A stretch of 64,000 nucleotides of DNA from Mycobacterium sp. 3519A (GTDB taxonomy: Bacteria > Actinomycetota > Actinomycetes > Mycobacteriales > Mycobacteriaceae), in assembly GCF_900240945.1 (NCBI RefSeq), contig NZ_OESG01000014.1, forward strand, positions 430,923 to 494,922, given 5' to 3'. Made by a program: the position numbers and the translations under genes. The notes below the pieces were generated by a model. The model saw only the letters and a list, made by a program, of their open reading frames with translations. It ran no database searches and had not been told where the DNA came from. Shown one piece after another: positions 10,141 to 18,600 of the stretch (its first letter is position 1; each line of letters opens with the position of its first letter).

Positions 10141-10485
10141 CTAACCCATAGGTCCTTCCGGCATGGGTGCGTTGCACCGGTCGCGGAAATCGGAGGCGGC
10201 CTGCCGGACGCCCCTTATCTCGTCGGCCACCTGTGGGTTGGCGTCGAAGTAGTTCGTGATCTCGGTCCGCATTTCGTCCCTGGGCTTGCCTTTGAGCCCG
10301 GTGAAGAACGCGTTCACGTCCGGATGGGTGAACAGGTAGCTGGACATCCCTGCGTTCACACCGGACATGACGCCCGCGAGGTCGGCGGCGGTGCAGTTCG
10401 GTGGATCGGCCGCCGCGGTTGCCGCGGTGCCGACGAGCATCGACCCGGCGATCACTCCGGCGCCGATCAAGCTGCGGATCAACAT
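10141..10485 (-). CDS. Secreted haemophore-related (MHB, haem-binding) protein
   Basis: 114 residues. The start is ATG 10485 with AAGGAG 8 bases upstream. A signal peptide (MLIRSLIGAGVIAGSMLVGTAATAAA, cleavage about residue 26) precedes a small helical domain with Cys31 (PPNCTAADLAGVMSGV) and a second Cys near the end (FRDRCNAP), plus YLFTHPDVNAFFTGL. This matches the mycobacterial haem-binding haemophore family to which Rv0203 belongs. Haem capture is inferred from the family; the known haem transporters MmpL3/MmpL11 are not nearby. Confidence 0.82.
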   Translation of the reverse strand: MLIRSLIGAGVIAGSMLVGTAATAAADPPNCTAADLAGVMSGVNAGMSSYLFTHPDVNAFFTGLKGKPRDEMRTEITNYFDANPQVADEIRGVRQAASDFRDRCNAPMPEGPMG

Positions 10486-10525
10486 ATGAAACTCCTTGCT
10501 TCCGTAAGTGATTGACAAACTGTGC

Positions 10526-10834
10526 TCAACGCGGCCCGATACCGCCGCCACCGCCGATGCCGCCGCCACCACCAGGCCGGCCGGGGCGGATAGGCGGCAG
10601 GATCACATCGACGTCCCAACCGTCGTCGCAGTACCACGGGTCGGCACAGTAGGACGGGTAGTACGGTCCCGCCGACGGCGCACTGGGCCCACCGCCGCGG
10701 ACGGTGCCCTGCGCGCACACGGTGGCATTGCCGGCGTTCGTGCAATCCGCCAAGGCCGGCGCGGCGGAGACAATGCCGAAGGGGACCGCCGACAATGCCA
10801 ACCCCAACACCAGGTAGCGCTTGATTCTTCGCAC
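10526..10834 (-). CDS. Small secreted Cys/Pro/Gly-rich protein
   Basis: 102 residues from a GTG preceded by GGGGGAG. A signal peptide (LVLGLALSAVPFGIVSAAPALA) is followed by a mature part with four Cys (DCTNAGNATVCAQGTVRG and YCADPWYCDDGWD), then a Pro/Gly tail PGRPGGGGGIGGGGGIG. Small secreted proteins of this kind are frequent in mycobacteria but have no assigned role. The Cys pairs suggest two disulfides. It may share a transcript with the haemophore-like gene 40 bases downstream. Confidence 0.75.
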   Translation of the reverse strand: MRRIKRYLVLGLALSAVPFGIVSAAPALADCTNAGNATVCAQGTVRGGGPSAPSAGPYYPSYCADPWYCDDGWDVDVILPPIRPGRPGGGGGIGGGGGIGPR

Positions 10835-11050
10835 GGTAACTCCCCCCGACGACCGGAACCTATCCGCGAAGCGTAAATCTCCTGACGGCGTTGCGAGCGG
10901 TTATCGGCATATTTCAAGAACGATCACGATCAACAACTTAGCTTCGCTGTCCGGACGACTCGATTTCGTCTCACGTCCGGTCAAACGACGATTTCCGCCG
11001 CGGTAGCCGGTGTACGTTCGCCTCATCGGACGGCTGAATCGAGGCTCAAA

Positions 11051-11605
11051 ATGCCGAATCAAGATTGGACAAAACCCGCGGCGATGGCGATCCCCAAGGA
11101 GGGGTACTTCGAGCTGGAACGCGGTCGGTACGGCCCGATTTTCCCGCGCACACCGGCCTGTCACGGTTTCTCGATCATCGCCAAAGTCAAGGAGGGTCGA
11201 GAGGAGGCCGTCCGGGCCTACGGGAAAACGATCGAGGAGACGATCGCGAAGAGCCCGGAGGCCTTGGCGCCGCTGCGCCTGCACTATCTGCGGTGGGTGC
11301 TGTTCGACGTCGGGTCGGGTTTGCACTTTCAATATCAGGGCATCTTCGACACCGATTTCGACAAGTACACCGAAGACGCGGTGCAGTTGTTCACCGCCAC
11401 CGGAGTGACCACCGTCTTCACGAATCTTGAAGGTTTTCCGGAGGATTGGCAGGAGAACCCGGAGGCGTTCATCAAGTTCGTACGCGATCACCAGTGCCCG
11501 AGTTTTCTCGAGTACGGCGAGTACCCGTACGTCACCGCCGACGAGATCAAGAAGGCGCTGCGCCTGAAGGCGGCGTTCTCGACCATGCTCGACCAGATGC
11601 AATGA
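11051..11605 (+). CDS. Conserved hypothetical protein, first gene of the DyP operon
   Basis: 184 residues, no signal peptide. The core LHYLRWVLFDVGSGLHFQYQ followed by FDTDFDKYTEDAVQLFTATGVTTVFTNLEGFPEDW reads like a ferredoxin-like (dimeric alpha/beta barrel) fold, the fold also used by DyP peroxidases and chlorite dismutases, but I cannot name a family. Its stop overlaps the next start (ATGA), and the SnoaL-like and DyP genes follow at once, so the proteins probably work together. The upstream 216-base gap is divergent to the small secreted protein and should hold the operon promoter. Confidence 0.75.
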   Translation: MPNQDWTKPAAMAIPKEGYFELERGRYGPIFPRTPACHGFSIIAKVKEGREEAVRAYGKTIEETIAKSPEALAPLRLHYLRWVLFDVGSGLHFQYQGIFDTDFDKYTEDAVQLFTATGVTTVFTNLEGFPEDWQENPEAFIKFVRDHQCPSFLEYGEYPYVTADEIKKALRLKAAFSTMLDQMQ

Positions 11606-12000
11606 CGTCGACGCCGCTGGACGCCGTGAAGCGGTACATCGACGGCTTCAACAACGGTGATGCCGAGGCGATGGCGGCGGCCTTCGACGTCCCCGGTTCG
11701 ATCCTCGACGGAATGCCACCACACGTGTGGCAGGGACCGACGGCCGCTCAGGATTGGTACCGAGATGTGCTGATCGAGGGCCAGTCGCACGATGCTTCCG
11801 ATTACTTCGTGACGCTCGGCGACCCGCTGCACGAGAACATCACCGCAGACAGCGCCTATGTGGCGGTTCCCGCGACCATGACGTTCACCGCGAAAGGCAA
11901 CAGGATCACCCAGACCGGAGCGTTCTTCACGGTGGCGCTTCACCAGCGGTCTGACGGCTGGCGCATTGCGGCATGGGCGTGGACGAAGGGCAAGCAGTAG
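11602..12000 (+). CDS. SnoaL-like / NTF2-fold protein (DUF4440 type)
   Basis: 132 residues. DAVKRYIDGFNNGDAEAMAAAFDVPGSILD at the N-terminus and HQRSDGWRIAAWAWTKGKQ at the C-terminus are the ends of a cone-shaped NTF2-like fold, used by small isomerases, dehydratases and ligand-binding proteins. Its start overlaps the upstream gene by ATGA, and the DyP gene starts at or just before its stop. It may handle a substrate or product of the peroxidase, but the active site cannot be read with confidence. Confidence 0.8.
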   Translation: MTSTPLDAVKRYIDGFNNGDAEAMAAAFDVPGSILDGMPPHVWQGPTAAQDWYRDVLIEGQSHDASDYFVTLGDPLHENITADSAYVAVPATMTFTAKGNRITQTGAFFTVALHQRSDGWRIAAWAWTKGKQ

Positions 12001-12002
12001 CA

Positions 12003-13316
12003 GTGCTCGAGTTCGACGACATCCAACACATCCTGCTGACCCGCACGCCTGCGATCACAGGACGTTACGAGTTCCTGACGTTCGACTCCCCGGAAGGCGG
12101 CCGAGCCTGGCTGTCCGAGTTGCAGGACAAGGTGCAGTCGGCCGCCGACGTGCAGGCGACGATGGATGCGTCGGACCGCTGGGTCACCCTGGCATTCACC
12201 TGGAACGGGCTCAAAGCCCTTGGCGTGCCTGAGGAATCGCTGGCCACCTTCCCCGAAGAGTTTCGCGAAGGGATGGCTGCGCGCGCCAGCATCCTCGGCG
12301 ACACCGGCCCAGCCGCGCCCGAACACTGGGTCGGCGGGCTGGCCGGTGACGACCTGCACGCGATCGCGATCTTGTTCTCCCGCACCGACGAACAGTGCCA
12401 GCGCTCCATCGAAGAACACGACAAGCTGTTGGCGCGGACCGACGGTGTGCGCTCACTGTCGTATCTCGACCTCAACGCCACTCCCCCGTTCAACTACGCC
12501 CACGACCATTTCGGCTTCCGCGACCGGCTGTCACAGCCCGTGATCAAGGGCTCCGGTGAACAACCCACGCCGGGTTCCGGGGATCCGCTCGAACCGGGCG
12601 AGTTCATCCTGGGATACCCCGACGAGAACGGCCCCGTCGCCAATCTTCCCGAACCAGCCGCGTTGTCCCGCAACGGAAGCTACATGGCGTACCGCCGGTT
12701 GCAGGAGCACGTCGCAACGTTCCGGGACTACCTGCGCGCCAACGCCGACACCCCGGAAGCGCAGGAACTACTGGCCGCCAAGTTCATGGGCCGCTGGCGA
12801 AGCGGCGCGCCGCTGGTGCTCGCCCCGGACAAGGACGATCCCGAACTCGGCGCAGATCCGATGCGCAACAACGACTACAACTACAAAGAGATGGACCCCT
12901 TCGGATATGCCTGTCCACTGGGATCACATGCCCGCAGGCTCAATCCACGCGATACCGCGCACTACATGAACCGGCGCCGGATGATCCGGCGTGGCGCCAC
13001 CTACGGGCCAGCGCTGCCTGAGGGCGCGCCCGACGACGGCGTCGACCGCGGCATCGCCGCATTCATCATCTGCGCCGACCTGGTGCGACAGTTCGAGTTC
13101 GCGCAGAACGTCTGGATCAACGACAAAACGTTCCACGAACTGGGCAACGAGCACGACCCGATCTGCGGCACCCAGGACGGCACGCTGGACTACACCGTGC
13201 CCAAGCGGCCGATCCGCAAGGTACACAAGGGAATTCCAGCGTTCACCACGCTCAGGGGTGGCGCGTACTTCTTCCTACCAGGCATCAACGCCATCCGTTA
13301 TCTCGCCACGCTCTAG
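12003..13316 (+). CDS. DyP-type haem peroxidase
   Basis: 437 residues from GTG 12003 (VLEFDDIQHILLTRTP); an in-frame ATG at 11973 overlapping the previous gene is the alternative. Two ferredoxin-like halves are visible: N-terminal ITGRYEFLTFD and C-terminal CPLGSHARRLNPRD, which carries the proximal-haem region, then MIRRGATYG. The distal signature reads GYPDENG in place of the usual GxxDG, as in the long actinobacterial DyP subgroup. Peroxide-dependent oxidation is expected. No Tat signal and no encapsulin gene lie nearby, unlike M. tuberculosis Rv0798c-Rv0799c, so it is probably cytosolic. Confidence 0.9.
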   Translation: MLEFDDIQHILLTRTPAITGRYEFLTFDSPEGGRAWLSELQDKVQSAADVQATMDASDRWVTLAFTWNGLKALGVPEESLATFPEEFREGMAARASILGDTGPAAPEHWVGGLAGDDLHAIAILFSRTDEQCQRSIEEHDKLLARTDGVRSLSYLDLNATPPFNYAHDHFGFRDRLSQPVIKGSGEQPTPGSGDPLEPGEFILGYPDENGPVANLPEPAALSRNGSYMAYRRLQEHVATFRDYLRANADTPEAQELLAAKFMGRWRSGAPLVLAPDKDDPELGADPMRNNDYNYKEMDPFGYACPLGSHARRLNPRDTAHYMNRRRMIRRGATYGPALPEGAPDDGVDRGIAAFIICADLVRQFEFAQNVWINDKTFHELGNEHDPICGTQDGTLDYTVPKRPIRKVHKGIPAFTTLRGGAYFFLPGINAIRYLATL

Positions 13317-13327
13317 AAGGACCGATC

Positions 13328-14329
13328 ATGCGGGCACGCACCTACAACCAGAGCCACGTCGCACGCAGCCACGACGGACGCAGGCGCATCAGCATCTACT
13401 GGACGTGGAGCTATCCCTGGGAGTCGCAACGGGATCCGGCGGTCATCTACAACCGGTTCTCCACCATGACCGAAGTGCGCAGCGTGGCATGGCCTGCCTA
13501 CGAGACGCCCGAGTACGACGCCGCGAACTTCCTCCAGGGCATCGCGGGCACACTCGAACTGTTCCACCGCTCGACGCTGTCGTTCCAGGAACTGGCCGAG
13601 GAGGCCACCGGCCACCCGGTGGCCGTGTTCCAGCGCATCGACCAGGCCGGCTACCAGCTGCCGATCGACGAGCGCATCCTCGCCGACACCGACACGCTGA
13701 TGGTGTTCGGGCTCGACCATCTGCTGTCCCAGCAAGAAGCCGCGCCTGAAGAGATCGCCGCCATCAAGGCATGGCTCGAGCGGGAAGGCACCTGCCTGCT
13801 GCTGGCGCCCCACCATGACGTCGGCTTCACCGACGATCCCGCCCAGCAGCAGATCGAATACGAACACCACGGTGACCGACTGGTTCCACGCCAGCAGCGG
13901 TTCGGCCAGTACACCAGGTCCCTGATGCAGGCGCTCGACGTCCCTGTGCACAACATCTGGGGGCTGCGTCCTGCCGTTGTCGAGGGCAGCAAGGAGATCG
14001 CGCCGCTCACCGGCTTTCGCGACCTCGACACCCCGCGACTGCTCGACAACGTCACCACCTTCAACTTCCATCCCCACCTGCCGCACTACGAGTTGACGGC
14101 ACCGGAAGGCAAGGATGTTCAGGTACTCGGCCGTCAGCGGGTCGACCCGAACAGGCCGCACCCGTTCACCGAGGCAGGCGAGACCGAATTCAACGCGCTG
14201 ATCTGGATGCCGCCGAGCGGTCAGCGCGCGGGCGACATCGTGCTGATCGACTCGACGCACTTCACCACGCTGTTCGGCGGCACCGACAGCCTGCGCAACC
14301 TGTGGCGCAACCTGGCGGTCATGAAGTGA
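13328..14329 (+). CDS. Conserved hypothetical protein linked to DyP peroxidase
   Basis: 333 residues. It begins 11 bases after the DyP stop with an AGAAGGA ribosome binding site. DTDTLMVFGLDHLLSQQEAAPEEIAAIKAWLEREGTCLLLAPHHDVG looks like the Rossmann-like core of class I glutamine-amidotransferase-like proteins (an acidic turn, helix, then a strand with a small-residue turn), but the catalytic Cys is not evident. Many His (HHDVGF, EYEHHGD, FHPHLPHYE) suggest metal binding. No family name is offered; the operon position ties it to the peroxidase. Confidence 0.75.
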   Translation: MRARTYNQSHVARSHDGRRRISIYWTWSYPWESQRDPAVIYNRFSTMTEVRSVAWPAYETPEYDAANFLQGIAGTLELFHRSTLSFQELAEEATGHPVAVFQRIDQAGYQLPIDERILADTDTLMVFGLDHLLSQQEAAPEEIAAIKAWLEREGTCLLLAPHHDVGFTDDPAQQQIEYEHHGDRLVPRQQRFGQYTRSLMQALDVPVHNIWGLRPAVVEGSKEIAPLTGFRDLDTPRLLDNVTTFNFHPHLPHYELTAPEGKDVQVLGRQRVDPNRPHPFTEAGETEFNALIWMPPSGQRAGDIVLIDSTHFTTLFGGTDSLRNLWRNLAVMK

Positions 14330-14351
14330 CGCCGATGGGCGATGATGGCTC

Positions 14352-15146
14352 ATGCCGAATAGAACCGTATTCATCACCGGAGCCGCCGCAGGCATCGGCC
14401 GCGCGACCGCGCTGACCTTCGCCAAGAAGGGCTACACCGTCGGTGGCTACGACATCGACGAGGTCGGTCTGAAAGCCTTGGCCGACGAGATCGAGGGCCT
14501 GGGCGGTACCGCCGTCGTCGGCCACCTCGACGTCACCGACCCGGCCGAAATGGCGCAGCGGGTGGACGAATTCGTCGACGCCGCAGGCGGTCGACTCGAC
14601 GTGATGATCAACAACGCTGGCATCCTGCTGGCAGGACGGTTCGAGGAGATCGACGTCAGCAGACATCTCAAAGAGATCGACATCAACACCAAAGGTGTCG
14701 TGAACGGGCTACATGCCGCGTTTCCGTACCTGCGTGACACCGCCGACTCGGTCGTCGTCAACCTCGCGTCCGCGTCAGCGATCTACGGTCAGGCCGAGTT
14801 GGCCAACTACAGCGCCACCAAGTTCTTCGTCCGTGGCATCACCGAGGCCCTCGACCTCGAATGGCAGCGCCACGGCATCCGGGTGATCTCGATGTGGCCG
14901 CTGTACGTGCAGACCGCGATGACGGACCACATCCGAACCGGCACAACGGAATCGCTCGGCATCCGGCTCACCGCGCAGGACGTCGCCGACGCGATCGCCA
15001 AGGCCGTTACGCCGTCCCGGCTGCGCCGAGCCATCCACCAGGTCCATTTTCCGGTCGGCTCGCAGACCAAGATGATGGCCGCGGCTTCCCGATTCTCCCC
15101 GGCGTGGGTGATCCGGCTGGCCAACAAGCGACTGGCACACTCCTGA
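14352..15146 (+). CDS. Short-chain dehydrogenase/reductase (classical SDR)
   Basis: 264 residues. NAD(P)-binding TGAAAGIGRA (residues 9-18), NNAG (about 91-94), catalytic Ser in NLASASAIYG and the YSATK pair (Tyr/Lys) are all present. YDIDE after the second strand, with Asp, suggests NAD(H) preference. It follows the DyP operon by 22 bases and could be its last member or separately expressed. Substrate cannot be told. Confidence 0.92.
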   Translation: MPNRTVFITGAAAGIGRATALTFAKKGYTVGGYDIDEVGLKALADEIEGLGGTAVVGHLDVTDPAEMAQRVDEFVDAAGGRLDVMINNAGILLAGRFEEIDVSRHLKEIDINTKGVVNGLHAAFPYLRDTADSVVVNLASASAIYGQAELANYSATKFFVRGITEALDLEWQRHGIRVISMWPLYVQTAMTDHIRTGTTESLGIRLTAQDVADAIAKAVTPSRLRRAIHQVHFPVGSQTKMMAAASRFSPAWVIRLANKRLAHS

Positions 15147-15147
15147 C

Positions 15148-15375
15148 ATGTTCCGAATGACAGTCGAGGACGTGTTCGTCATCCGCAACCGCGGCACTGT
15201 CGCGACGGGCCGGGTGGAAAGCGGTGTCCTGCGTGTCGGCGACACCGTGCGGATCGACGGCAAACTCGACGCGCGCGTCGACAGCATCGGCGTGCTCTTC
15301 CGAGATGTCGACAAGGCACTACTCGACCGCGGTTCGGTGCTCACTGGGTCCGGCGAGTCGCCGTTCATCGTCTGA
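15148..15375 (+). CDS. Stand-alone EF-Tu domain-2-like small protein
   Basis: 75 residues, starting one base after the SDR stop. VEDVFVIRNRGTVATGRVESGVLRVGDTVRI is almost exactly the start of translation-factor domain 2 (beta barrel of EF-Tu/IF2), but no GTPase domain is attached. Such orphan domains occur in actinobacteria without known function. It lacks everything needed for GTP hydrolysis, so it is likely a binding module rather than an elongation factor. Confidence 0.82.
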   Translation: MFRMTVEDVFVIRNRGTVATGRVESGVLRVGDTVRIDGKLDARVDSIGVLFRDVDKALLDRGSVLTGSGESPFIV

Positions 15376-15378
15376 GCG

Positions 15379-15684
15379 TCAGCCACCCACCTCGACGCTC
15401 ATCACGTCGGCGATTCCACTGATCTTGAGCACCGGCATCAGGATCGGATTGACCACCACGCGAACGCGATCGCCGCACGCGAACAGCGCGTTGATCGCGC
15501 CACTGTCCAGATATTCGATGCCTTGCAGATCCAGGCTCACCGGCTGGCCGTCCGCTTGCGCCAGCGCGCCGGTGAGCGCGTCGTTGAACCGGTCCAGGTT
15601 GCTCATGTCCAACTCACCCGTTGCGGTGACGACGATCTGGCCGTCCGGGCCGCGGCTGGTGGACACCGTCATTGGCGTGGCCAT
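15379..15684 (-). CDS. STAS-domain anti-sigma-factor antagonist
   Basis: 101 residues. LQGIEYLDSGAINALFACGDRV contains the DSGA(I/L) motif whose Ser is the phosphorylation site in RsbV/SpoIIAA-type proteins. The ATG (15684) overlaps the stop of the upstream giant kinase gene (TGATG), so it is translationally coupled and is the likely substrate of the kinase-like C-terminal domain and SpoIIE-type phosphatase encoded just upstream. Confidence 0.9.
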   Translation of the reverse strand: MATPMTVSTSRGPDGQIVVTATGELDMSNLDRFNDALTGALAQADGQPVSLDLQGIEYLDSGAINALFACGDRVRVVVNPILMPVLKISGIADVMSVEVGG

Positions 15685-18600
15685 CACGCGATCCTCATGT
15701 TCATCGCCACCGTGGTGCCCTCGACGCCGGGCGAGATGTCCACGGTGTGCATCAATCCGCGCATCAGCATGATGCCGCGCCCCCGGTCGGGGTTGGCCGC
15801 GGGCTGCGGCGTCTTCCACGATCCGGCATCGGCGACGGTCACGTGCAGACTGTCTCCCGACGCTGTGGCATGCAGGCGCACCACTCCCTCCTGGTCGTCA
15901 CGGTGCCCGTGTTCGATGGAGTTAGCCAGCGCTTCGCCGGTCGCCACCAGCACATTGACCGCCTGATCCTGGCTGACCCCCGCCTGGGTCAGCCACCTGC
16001 GCAGCGCCGTGCGGATCGGTGCCAACTGGTCGGCTTCGGCAGGGATCGCGATGCTCAACGGCGGCGGGTGCCGGTACAGCAGCATGGCGACGTCGTCCTG
16101 GTAGCCGTCGCCCGGCGTGATGCGCGACATGATCGAGTCGGCGAGTTCGTCGAGAGCTGCCTCACGGTTGTCGACAACCAGATCCGCAGCCCGGTTGATT
16201 CCGCGATCCAGCGGTTCACGCCGCCGCTCGACGAGGCCATCGGTGTAGAGCAGCAGCGTCGACCGGAACGGCAGCATCCGACGAGCCTCGGTGCGGACGC
16301 CGCTGAATCCCAGACCGAGCGGAATGGCGCGGCCGCCGTCGAGCAGTTCGACGCTTCGGTCGGCGTGCACCACCACCGGCGGGGGATGGCCTGCACTCGC
16401 ATACACCAACTCGCCGGTGTCCTGATTCAGCACCGCGCAGAACGCCGTGGTGGTTCGCGCGCCAGGCAGCCGGCCGGCAAACCGGTCCAACGCGGTCAGC
16501 ACAGCGCACGGGCTTGGCTGTTCCAGCAGCAGCGCCCGGCATGCGCTTTTGAGCTGCCCCATGACGGTGGCGGCACCGAGGCCGTGACCGACGCAGTCAC
16601 CGACCACCAGCCCGATGCGGCCGTCGTCGAGATCGACGACGTCGTACCAATCGCCGCCGACTTGCAGCGGCCTTGTCGCGGGTTGGTACCGCGCAGCGAA
16701 TCCGCCCGGCAGCACGGCAGGTCCGAGAATGGCGGTCTGCAAAGCCAATGCGGTTTCCCGTTGCTGGTCAAGGTGATACACCCGTTGCAGGCCCTGACCG
16801 AGCCGGCTGGCGAGCACAGTGAGCAGGGTGCTGTCTTCGGTGGTGAACGGCCGCCGCTCGGCCAACTCGAGGTACAGCACGAGGATTCCGTGCGGATGTT
16901 GCAGCGCAATGGCCGCCGTCCCCGGTGTTGTCGTGTCGCTGACCAGCAGGTCGCCGTCACGCACCGCGGCCAGTCGGCGGCGGATAAGTTCGGAGATGTC
17001 CGACCACTGTGTCGAGGATCCCGCCGAGTGGATCCGCGGCGCGTCCTGGCCGGAATCCGTCGACGACACGGCGAACGTGGCGGCCAACACCGTGCGGGCG
17101 TGCCAGAGTCTTCGTAACTCCTCCGTGGCCGCGGCGACCGCGTCATCGAGAGTGTCGGCCTGTGCGAGTCGCTCAGTGAGCTCGGCCAGGGCGGTATCAC
17201 GTTGCAGGGCGTAACGTTCCGCGGTGACGTCGCGGAAGGAACCGACGATCACACGACGTCCGGTGTCCGGGTCCTCGGTCTGGTTGAAGCTGAAGCGGAT
17301 CCAGAGCCGATGGCCATCCCGGTGGATGACGGGGATGGTGCCCGCCCCGCTGCCGTCAGTGAACAGTGTGTCGAACGCAGCTTGCACCCGCCGGTAACCG
17401 TCCGGGTCGGTGCTCTCGTCCGGCCACCAGGGATGGATCGGTTCGTACGGCAGTTGTTCCGGCCCATACCCGAGGATGTCGGTGAACGTCCTGTTGATCT
17501 CGATGACAGCGCCGCGCTCGTCGCAGACGAAGAACGCCTCCTGCAACGCATCGACAAGTGCTGTGCGCCAACGCGAATGATGGTTGCGCAGCCGGGACAG
17601 CTCGACGTTGGCACGCACCCGGGCGAGCAGTTCCGCGGCGGCGAACGGTTTGACCAGGTAATCGTCCGCCCCGGCCTGCAGGCCTTCGATGGAGGCTTCC
17701 TGACCCGCACGCGCCGACAGCAACAGGACGGGTACGGCCGCGGTGCGTGTCTCCGTCCGCAACGCCGCGACGAGCGCGAGGCCGTCCATGCGGGGCATCA
17801 TCACGTCGCTGACCACCAGGTCAGGCACGTTCTCGCGGACCTTCTCCAGAGCCAGTAGACCGTCGGTCACCGCGTCGACGACGTAACCTGCGCTGCGCAG
17901 CAGACGCGAAAGATACTGGCGCATATCGGCGTTGTCATCGGCGATCAACACCCGCGCGGGCGGCCCCGATGCGGCGAACGTCGTACCGACTTCCGTATCG
18001 GCGGTCACCACCCCCTGAGTGAGGTCGGCAGTGTCGGATCCGTCAGGCAGCCACCGCAGCGCCTCGGCCACATAGGGTTCGGCCAGGCCGGACGGCGCCG
18101 GTTCGCGCGCCAGCGTGACGACTTCCTCGGCAGGCAGGTGCGCGGACCCGAACGGCAGGCAAACGGTGAAGGTGGTGCCCTGCCCTTCACTGCTGTGCGC
18201 CTCGATGGTTCCACCGTGCAGCGAGACCAGTTCCTTGACGAGTGCCAAGCCGATTCCGCTGCCCTCGTTGGAGCGGGCACGGGTGGCTTCGATCCGATGG
18301 AATCGCTCGAACAGCCGGCCGATCTCGTCGGCCGACACCCCAATGCCGGTGTCGCGCACGGTGACAACGGCGTTGCCGTCCTGCTGGCGAACGCTGATCG
18401 ACACGCTCCCGTCGAAGGTGTACTTCAGCGCGTTGGACAGCAGGTTCAGCACCACCTTCTCCCACATGTCCCGATCGACGTACACCGGTTCATCCAGCGG
18501 CGGGCAGTCCACCTCGAATGCCAGCCCCGCCCGTTCGATCGCAGACCGGAACACACTGGCCAGTTCGGCGGTCACCGCGGACAAGTCGACCGGTTCATAT

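Noticed and set aside
11973..12002. Earlier ATG start for the DyP gene
   Set aside because: It would overlap the SnoaL-like gene by 28 bases with no ribosome binding site; the peroxidase homology starts at the GTG at 12003. Not fully excluded.
11051..14329. Encapsulin nanocompartment system
   Set aside because: No encapsulin shell gene and no visible cargo-loading tail on the DyP; the C-terminus ends NAIRYLATL.
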